From an uncultured Eubacteriales bacterium (lineage in GTDB: Bacteria > Bacillota > Clostridia > Lachnospirales > Lachnospiraceae): 49,208 nt of DNA. Of this stretch, positions 7,367-16,000 are shown in pieces. Position 1 is the stretch's first letter. Each line of letters opens with the position of its first letter. The stretch spans positions 1 to 49,208 of the forward strand of contig CASDVE010000022.1 in NCBI GenBank assembly GCA_949284175.1, in the 5' to 3' direction. The translations under genes and the position numbers were made by a program. The notes beneath the pieces are model-generated. The model ran no database searches, was not told the origin of the DNA, and saw only the letters and a program-made list of their open reading frames with translations.

Positions 7367-9466
7367 ATGAATATTTCACCACGTTTAAAACAAATCTTAC
7401 TTGTATTGTTAGAACAAGAGGAAGTGATTTCTGTAAAGCAGTTAGCAGAAAAGGTGGATATCAGCAAACGAACGGTGCAAAGAGAGTTGGAATCTATCAA
7501 TCACATTTTAAAAGAGTACCAGCTAAGTTTTCATTCAAAAACGGGGAAAGGAATCTGGATTGAAGGAAAGGAAAAGGACAAGCAATCTTTGTATCAAAAA
7601 CTAAAAGAAGTACATCAAGTGGATGTGAATGATAAAAAGCAAAGAAGACGTCAGTTGATTTTTGAAATTTTAAAGGATAAAGAGCCACAGAAGTTATTTT
7701 ATTATGCCAATCTTTTTGGAGTGAGTGAAGCGACCATTAGCAAAGATATGGAAGCCATTGAAGAGTGGTTTGCATGGATGGATTTAAAAATAGTGAGAAA
7801 ACAAGGTTATGGGGTTTCCTTGGAAGGAAGTGAAAAGGGGTATCGCCTTGCCCTTCGAAGATTTATGGATGAGAATATCAAACGAGATGTTTGGAGGGAG
7901 ATGATAAACTGGGGGAGTGATACCGTTTTAAAGAAAACTTATGAATTAGAAAATGAATACTATGAACTGATTGACTTATCCATTTTTGATCAAGTTGTGG
8001 AGTGTATGCGTTCTATGCAAAAAACGAAAATTTCGAGAATGGAAGAGTCTTCCTATCTAGGGCTTGCCATGCACTTAGCCATTGCGGTGGAACGCCTTAA
8101 GAAAGGGAATTTTTTGGAGCAAGAAGAAGAGGATGAGAGTGACTGGCAGGGGGAAGAAGAATGGATTCTTTCTTGTGATTTAGGGGAGCGGTTGAATAAA
8201 CTATTTGGAATCCGTATGCCAAAAGAAGAGATTTCTTATATTTGTCTGCATATTAAAGGGGCTAGATTACAGTATGTAGAACCAGAAGAACAGATTATGC
8301 CTGCAAAGCAAGAAGAAGTTGAACATTTAGCCAATGAACTAGTTGACGCTTTTGGGGGAGGCGTTGCCTATGAATTAAAGCAGGATGAAGAATTAATGAA
8401 AGGGTTATCGGTGGATTTGCAGGCTATGGTTGTTCGAATTAAAAATAAAATACCAACCTATAATCCTTTATTAAAACAGATTAAAGAAAATTATCCTATG
8501 GTGTTTCGTCATACAAAACAAGCCGTTGGATTTTTAGAAGAGCGTTTAAAAGCGACCATTCCAGAAGGGGAGATCGCTTATCTTGCCATGCACTTTTCTG
8601 CCGGGATTCTTCGAATGGAAGGGCGAAGGGAGAATGTAAGAAAAGTGAAAATCGGGGTACTTTGTGCCAGTGGAATTGGCATTTCTAAGTTGATGGAGTC
8701 CAAATTAGAGCAAAGATTTCATGAACGAGTGGAACTTCATTGTTATGCTTTTGAAGATGTAAATGATAGGGTAGAAGAACAAATGGATTTCTTTGTATCC
8801 AGTTTACGCCTAACACAGCAGGAATTGAAAACGGAAGTGCTTGATGTTAGCCCACTTTTACCAGAACAGGATATGATTGCCATTGAAGATAAAGTATTTC
8901 AATATGCCATGTTGCCTCCTAAAAAAGAAAAGGCGGATACAGAGTTTACAAAACAACTAGAAGAAGTATCGTTGATGGTGAGTCAAATTAAGAGCATTTT
9001 AGCCAGTTGTAGTTGTATGCGTGTGGAGGAGCATATTTCTTTTGAAGAATTGGTGCAAGCTATGGCAGAGAAGGCTGCTATCTATCCAGATTATCAATAT
9101 GATATTCAAAAAGATATCTTAAAGCGGGAGAAGATTGCAACACAAATTATTGGAGATATGGGGTTTGCACTTTTGCACGCAAGAACTAATGGAGTGCTAG
9201 AACCTATGATCTTAGTTTGTGTTACAAAGGATAGGACGCCCTTTATCGATCCTTATATGCAAAATATTAGAGCGGTCATTATGATGCTCATGCCGAAGAA
9301 TAAAAATACAAAGCAAAACGGACAAATATTGGGCTTTGTTAGCAGTAGTCTTATAGAGGAAGAGGAGTTTTTGCCAACAATCTTTGAAGGAGAAGAAACG
9401 GCAATCAAGCAATATTTAACAAAATTATTAAAACAATATTTCAATCATTATCTGGATACAGTATAA
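7367..9466 (+). CDS. mtlR: PRD-containing PTS-regulated transcriptional activator (MtlR type)
   Basis: A 699-residue activator with the MtlR domain order: N-terminal helix-turn-helix (KQLAEKVDISKRTVQREL), a second helix-turn-helix-like region (FGVSEATISKDMEAIEEW), two PRD domains with their phospho-histidines (LGLAMHLAIAVERL, YICLHIKGARL, VFRHTKQAVG, YLAMHFSAGI), an EIIB-like domain with Cys433 in GVLCASGIG, and a C-terminal EIIA-like domain with His604 in GFALLHART. Such proteins activate mannitol genes when dephosphorylated by the active EII. A GTG at 7355 is also in frame, but GGAGAAAGG lies at 7347-7355, so the ATG at 7367 is preferred. Confidence 0.88.
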   Translation: MNISPRLKQILLVLLEQEEVISVKQLAEKVDISKRTVQRELESINHILKEYQLSFHSKTGKGIWIEGKEKDKQSLYQKLKEVHQVDVNDKKQRRRQLIFEILKDKEPQKLFYYANLFGVSEATISKDMEAIEEWFAWMDLKIVRKQGYGVSLEGSEKGYRLALRRFMDENIKRDVWREMINWGSDTVLKKTYELENEYYELIDLSIFDQVVECMRSMQKTKISRMEESSYLGLAMHLAIAVERLKKGNFLEQEEEDESDWQGEEEWILSCDLGERLNKLFGIRMPKEEISYICLHIKGARLQYVEPEEQIMPAKQEEVEHLANELVDAFGGGVAYELKQDEELMKGLSVDLQAMVVRIKNKIPTYNPLLKQIKENYPMVFRHTKQAVGFLEERLKATIPEGEIAYLAMHFSAGILRMEGRRENVRKVKIGVLCASGIGISKLMESKLEQRFHERVELHCYAFEDVNDRVEEQMDFFVSSLRLTQQELKTEVLDVSPLLPEQDMIAIEDKVFQYAMLPPKKEKADTEFTKQLEEVSLMVSQIKSILASCSCMRVEEHISFEELVQAMAEKAAIYPDYQYDIQKDILKREKIATQIIGDMGFALLHARTNGVLEPMILVCVTKDRTPFIDPYMQNIRAVIMMLMPKNKNTKQNGQILGFVSSSLIEEEEFLPTIFEGEETAIKQYLTKLLKQYFNHYLDTV

Positions 9467-9508
9467 AAGCGGTGAGAAACATGAAATGCGTGTTTCTCAT
9501 CGCTTTTT
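9465..9508 (+). terminator. Terminator after mtlR
   Basis: A 17-bp stem (AAAAGCGGTGAGAAACA with TGTTTCTCATCGCTTTTT, one G:T pair) ends in a T run and overlaps the mtlR stop codon. It closes the mtlA-mtlR unit, so the mtlF genes 13 kb downstream must have their own promoter. Confidence 0.88.
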
Positions 9509-9618
9509 GTCTTTCGTTGGGAAGCAAATTTTTTTGTAATAATTTATCATAGAAGGGGAGATTAGAAAAGTATCTTGTATAAAATTTTACAAACTGGATA
9601 AATAAGGAAATCGATATC

Positions 9619-9647
9619 TTGACTTTCAAAATATCCTGTTTTAAAAT
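9619..9647 (+). promoter_or_regulatory. Probable promoter of the pilus locus
   Basis: TTGACT (9619-9624) and TAAAAT (9642-9647) are 17 bp apart, a near-consensus vegetative promoter. It is the best promoter between the mtlR terminator and the adhesin gene. Confidence 0.6.
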
Positions 9648-9841
9648 ATTTTTGTATTAAGATATTGTTAATAAAAGTATATTTACACTAAAAAAATCAC
9701 TTTTATACAGCAATAATATAAGAATAGAATAAAGAGTGCACTCGGTTTTGCATAAAAGGGAATGTGCAAGAAGAGAACACTTTATATGGCTTATATTCTA
9801 TGTTGGTAAAAAAGTGTTATTGGAAAAGAGGTGACAAGCTG

Positions 9842-9988
9842 GTGCAACAAAAGGTTAATCGTTATTTAGGGGAAGATTGCTTTTGGAGTAAAAGTAGAAG
9901 GATGGTTTGTCAAATGGGAAGCTCTTATGAAACAGTGAAAAAAGCTATGACAATGTCTTTGAACGGTGTAGGAAAAGAGGGATTGTAA
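9842..9988 (+). CDS. Hypothetical small protein, doubtful
   Basis: A 48-codon frame starts at a GTG with AAGAGGTGA about 8 nt upstream. The frame continues upstream to a GTG at 9764. The peptide is basic with two cysteines (EDCFWSKSRRMVCQMG) and matches no family I know. It sits inside the leader of the adhesin mRNA, so it could be a leader peptide or simply noise. Confidence 0.2.
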   Translation: MQQKVNRYLGEDCFWSKSRRMVCQMGSSYETVKKAMTMSLNGVGKEGL

Positions 9989-10082
9989 CACAGAATTAGG
10001 AATTGGTCGTGAATGAAAACGTGTGGGATACGTTTTTAAGTTTTACTGAGTATAAGAAATAATTAATGGATAGGGTTAAAAA

Positions 10083-13000
10083 ATGAAAATACGAAAATGG
10101 AAGAAAGCATTTGTGTGGATTCTGACTGTGAGTATTATGATGCAGTCGATACAATCGACGCTTGTTTATGGTATGGTAAAAGGCACTCAAGTTGCGATAA
10201 GCAAAGAGATAGGAGAGCAAAATACAGCCATATTTCCAGAGTATGAAAAAGAAAATACACAAGAGAATTCTACAAATGAGATAGGAACAAAAGAGCAAGA
10301 AGAAGTTTCTGAAAATGAAATAGGAATAAAAGAGCAGGAGAAAACTTCTGAAAATGAAACAATAACAGAAGAACAAGAGAAAACAAAGACGTTAGATATT
10401 TCTGCAATTTATCAAGATGGAAAAATTCGCATCTATCATTTAAAACAGTTAAAAGCCATTGGAACAAATGAGCCAGTGCGGATGACAGACAATGTAGAGG
10501 CTGATTTTGGAACTGGGGAACCGGTGACAGTGAACGGATTGGATATTGTATACAGTTTAGATGCCGATTACCAGTTGATGAATGATATTCCTCTTGATAC
10601 AAAACAAATTTGGACATTGCCAGAAGGATTTACAGGAACATTCTCAGGAGATAAGGTGGAAGAAGAAGCACCTTTATATGATGAAAAAACGGATACGATT
10701 TATGTGTATCATAATTATCAATTGTTGACGTTAACATCAAAGAAAAGTGAAACAGAACCAGTAATGTCCAAGGATACGGTACCGGAAACATTTGGAATGG
10801 GGAATTTTTTGTACCCAGATGGAACAGAGGATGGGCAGAACTATTTGACATATGATAAAAGTCATCGGTATGTGCTATCAAAGGATTTTACAGAAAAAAT
10901 GCCATCGATGCTCGCTAATAAAGCAAGTAATGATATGGTTTTAGCAGAAGATGAGCAGTTAGATGGGCGTGATTATCCAGGGCAAGTATATAAAGAAATT
11001 ACAGAGATAAAAGAAGATGGAACAGAAGAAACGAAAAAGTACATTCTAATTGGAAATGAGTTACAGCTTCGAGCAATTGGAACGAATAAACACGTTACAC
11101 CTAGAGTCTATACAACGATTCGATTGCTGGGAATTCCGTTGGGAACAGTTCCCTATTATCCGGGAGATGCAGATTTTGGATTAACGAAAGATTATGAGGG
11201 TGAATCTTATAGTTATTATGATGACAAGAACAGTAGTCGGAATGAGTTAATGAACGCAGATTTTGGAGCAGATGGCTTATTAGATGGTATTATAAAGTTA
11301 TTGGAATTAATTTTTGGGGCATTAGCAGGTGCTAGTCTTTGTGGAACGGATGAAGCCGGAAGACCGGATACGAGTAAAGGGCAAGTGCAGCTAGAGCTAG
11401 AATATAAAGATTTACTTTATAGTTCTGATGCCAACTATATTATTTTCCGAAACATTGATCTAAGCAGTGATGTGACGACAGTGGATGGAAATGGAGATGG
11501 AAAAGAAAACGATTGGATTCCACTCCTTCTTTCCGGCAATATGGAAGGTCGGCTTCAGATGGAAGAAGGAAATCCTATTAAAATTAGTAATATCCATGTA
11601 ACGCAACAAGGAGAATTAGATCCAACAACAACGAGAGGTTTAGGATTCTTTGGTTCTATTTCCAGTAAAACAATAACAGATGGGAAAGAAAGTGGACGCA
11701 GTGCTGGAACAACGGTTGTAAAAAATATTTCTTTAGATCAAGTATCCATTGAGAATCAATCAACCATTGTAGCGGATGTGGATGAAACCTTGATTAGTGG
11801 TCTGTTAAAAGTGGTGGGAGGGCTGCTTGGAGGTTTACTTGGATTTGCGGATGATATTTTAGGAGATCTCACTGGACTTATTAATGAGTTATTAGGATTG
11901 GATATCAATATTGGCGGTTTAGAAGATCTAGGAGATGTTTTAGAAGCTATTTTAACAGTGCAAAAGGAAAGTGATGATATTTTTGCAACAGGTAGTTTTG
12001 CAGGTCGAGTTGTTGGTGATGTATCCATTGAAAACTGTCATGTAAGCAATGCTACGGTATCCAATGTGATGGGCATGACAGGAGGTTTTGTGGGATATAC
12101 CGAAGGAACAGAAGAATATGACTTGCTTTCTATGGGGCTTGGAGGGGTATCTAATATTTTAGCCAATGTATTGAATATTCTTCCAGGAATTGGTTTAGGC
12201 GATTTGATTACGGTATTGTTAGAGAATGGGCTATCAGTGGATAAATTAATTCCAATTGGATATAAAAAAGCTAACTTTATCAATTGTAGTGTTCAGCTAA
12301 AGGATGGTACCATTGGCAATGAAAACCAAGCATATTCTGGTGGGTTTGTAGGAGTGCAGATTGCCACAGAAATGGATACTTGTATGGTAGGAGGTTTGCA
12401 ATCAGTCACAGCAAAAACTGGTGCCGGAGGCTTTGCTGGAATAGAACGAGATGATATTGTTCATGGATTATTGACAGATAATATTGGTGTTACCTTATAT
12501 GACTTTAATACGAAATCCATACAAAGTAACTGTGTTGCAACTAATCAAGGTGTAACTGTGGTTAAAGGAGTTCAAAGTGTGGATGAAACAGTTATGGCAA
12601 GCGATTCCATTGTAGTAAAGGCAATCGGTTCTTATGCAGGTGGTTTTAATGGTGCAATGACAAATAGTGTAAGCCAGTCTTGTTGTATTGTGAATATACA
12701 ATTGGTAAGTGCAATGAATTATGCCGGAGGTTTTTCTGGAATTGCCACCATTGGATATGAAACTTCATTAGGAGAACAAGAGGAAAAGACGTTATTAGGG
12801 GCATTAACAGATATTATTATAAATTTGCTTACCAATAAAGAAATTGAAGACATGACGGAAGAAGAGCAAAAGTATGCTAATTTATTGTTAAATCTTGCAG
12901 GTTTAGAACCATCTGAACTTTTTGAATGTCAAGTAGAAGGAAAGGATTTACAAGTAGCAGTAACTAATGAATTTGCAGGAGGATTCATAGGAAAAGGGGA

Positions 13001-16000
13001 AGGGATAAAAATAACCCCGAAACCTGAGGAAGAGCAACAATCAGGTAAAAAAAATTCTGTAAAAAATCTTTCTTCTGTTACAGCAAAGCAATATGCAGGA
13101 GGGCTTGTAGGCAGTATTGGTACAGCCAATATTATCGGTTTGTTAAATCAGACAGTGGGAATTGGAGGATATCTTCCATTTGAAATGAATGAAACAGATA
13201 TTCAAGGAGTGGAACAAGGATATTCTGTCATAGCAGAGGAAAAATATGCTGGTGGCATTGCTGGTTTAGCCGTTGGTGGAACAGTAGATTCTATCACAGC
13301 AGAAAATCTAAGAAGTGTAAGTGCAGGAAATTATGCTGGTGGGTTTGCAGGACGAGCAGGTACAGCGGATTTAACCAATGTGGGTGGACTCAATCTGCTT
13401 GGACTAATAAAAATTGATAATCTGTTATCCTTAGCAGAAGGAGTTGCCATAGAGATTACCAATGTAGAGGTGATAGGAATTGATGGAGCGAATAGTGGAA
13501 ATTCAAATGATGAAGAAACTATAAAGAACGGGTATACAGTTTCTTCTACTGGTCAAGTTTCTGCAATGGATACAGAGGCAGTTATGGCAGGAGGATTTAT
13601 TTCAGAAGTCGCAGGTAGCACCATAACAAATTCTCATGTAAGAAATTTGCAAATGGTAAAAGCGATAACAAGTGATGAGAAAGAAACTTATGCAGGAGGA
13701 TTTATTGGTGGTTCTCATACAGGAGGTCTTGTTGGTTTGGCACAAGAAGATGAGGATGGAAAGTTAACACTCCCTGCAATTTTAGATATCAATACCTTAT
13801 TAGATGTTATACCTTATTTATTACCAGAGTATAACAATTGTACTACTTCTTTTACTTCCAACAACGGAAATCCACAAATGATAGCACAAACAGCCGGTGG
13901 CTTTGTTGGAGAGATGGAAAGTGGAGTGGTTGACAATAGTGTACGAGGAGAAACAGACGCTTATGCAGTCTACGGTTTAGAACGTGTGCAAGGGGTAGAC
14001 TATGCTGGCGGGTTTGGCGGTAAAGTACACGCAGGAGGCGTGGCATCTTCTGATGGTTTAAAACTGTTAGGAGGAGTTTTGGATATCGATCTGAGCCTTG
14101 ATCAATTGCTCGGTGTATTAAATGTGTATGTTCCGAGTATTAATTCCGCTGGTGTTTCCTCGGCAAAGGACGGATTTACAGTGGAAGCTGCTGCTAAAGA
14201 TAGCAGTGCTGGAGGATACATTGGATATGGCAGTGGCGTTCAAATTAAAAACTCAGATGTTACTTCCTTAAAGCATACCATCGTCACTCCTCCAGCAGAT
14301 GGCTTAGAATCTGCTAATGCGGACAATTATTTTGATCAAGGACAATCAACCTATGCAGTACGTGGCGGTCGATATGCTGGTGGTTATATAGGATGTTTGG
14401 ACATTGATTCTGCTGCATCCATTGGTGGAGGAATTGATTTATTAGGTAATTTACTCGACTTAACAAATGTACTTGGTGCATTGGATGTGGTCGTTTCCAC
14501 TGTGGAAAACTCCGATGTTAGCGGAGTAGTTGGAGGATTTTCTGTCCTAGCTGATGGAGAAAATATAAATGATGAGCAAATTGGACAAGCTGGAGGCTAT
14601 GCTGGAAAGATCTCAGGAGGCCATATTAAAAACTGTGATGTGAAAAACTTTAATTACATCATCGGTCAAGAGATGGCAGGAGGCTATGTGGGCTTGTTAG
14701 AACCGGGAGATGTTGCCAGTGTACTAGATGAAGGAAGTGTTACAGGAATTGAAGGGCTATTAGAGGCTCAAGGGAACTTATTGACATTAGTACAAGCATT
14801 TGTTCCAAATATTAAAAATAGCCAAACCCGTGCTGTTCCTTGTGGTGGTGTAGTACGAGCCGAAGGCTTTAGCATTGGTATGACAAGAGGAATTGCAGGT
14901 GGCTATGTTGGATACAATCATGGTGGGCAAATTACTGGAAAGGTTTCTGATATAGAAGGAGCAGAAAAAGAATGTGCGGTCTATCGCCTTCGCTCTGTCT
15001 ATGGAAAAGAGTTCGCTGGTGGATTTACAGGATTGATGGAAACAGCGGACGTCGGTAGTACAGGCAATCTAAAAGTATTATTTGGGATTTTAAGCACAGA
15101 TAACTTGCTTGGCTTGTTAAATGCCGTCTATCCAACGGAAAAGAATACGGCTGTCTATGGGCCACTTCGAGGTTTGGATATGGATACATGGAACGCTTGG
15201 GTAGAATACATTGGAAAAAATGGAGTCTATGGAGAAGACTTGCCAATGACATCTGTGAGTTCAGAAGAGGAACTAAAAGAACGGATCAATATCTATGCGT
15301 ATGGCTATACGGTAAAAGCGGGCAGAAATGAGGCAGGTTCTAGCCGAATGGAAGCAGGGATTGCCGGTGGTTATGTTGGAGAGATGTACAGCGGAGTGGT
15401 AACAAATGCCCATGCCTATGACGTAAAGCAAGTAATCTCTTATAAAAGTGCAGGTGGATTTGCAGGAGAGATGGTAACCGGAGGTGTTGCACAAGTTGGC
15501 AAAGTATCATTATTAGGATTGAATTTAACCGGGACATTGAATGCGGTACAGACTTTTGTGCCAGTGATTAAAAATTCTTCTGTCACAGGTTATCAATCAG
15601 GAATTCGAATAAGAGCCACTGGAATTAGTCAGACAGAGCAAAGTGAAACCATAAAAAAAGTTGGATATGCAGGTGGCTATGTTGGATACATGGTTGGAGG
15701 ACAGATCTGGGGAAATGAGCAAGAGAGATGTTTTGTCCATAAGTTAAGAAGGGTGGATGGAACAAACTGGGTTGGTGGTTATGCTGGAAAGATCGATCCC
15801 GGAAGTGCTGTTGCATTGGATTCAGCAAGCAGTGAAGGTTTGCTTGGAGGATTACTTCAACACCTAATTGGAACTCCAGATGACCTCTTATCGCTTTTGA
15901 ATGCGACCCTTTCAACGATTACATCAGCAGATGTAAAAGCGTGGAATGAATGGGGAATCATCGTAAATGGTGCCTACTTTGATGGAACGGCTAACACAAG

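Larger units (their letters stand above)
9509..10082 (+). other. Long leader region in front of the adhesin gene
   Basis: About 570 bp of AT-rich DNA separates the mtlR terminator from the adhesin start. A promoter is at 9619-9647, which would give an mRNA leader of roughly 430 nt. The leader was checked by eye for c-di-GMP riboswitch motifs, which often precede clostridial adhesins, and none was recognised. A weak small frame at 9842-9988 is the only coding signal. Confidence 0.4.

Noticed and set aside
9619..10082. c-di-GMP riboswitch in the adhesin leader
   Set aside because: The conserved core sequences of GEMM-I and GEMM-II could not be found by eye.
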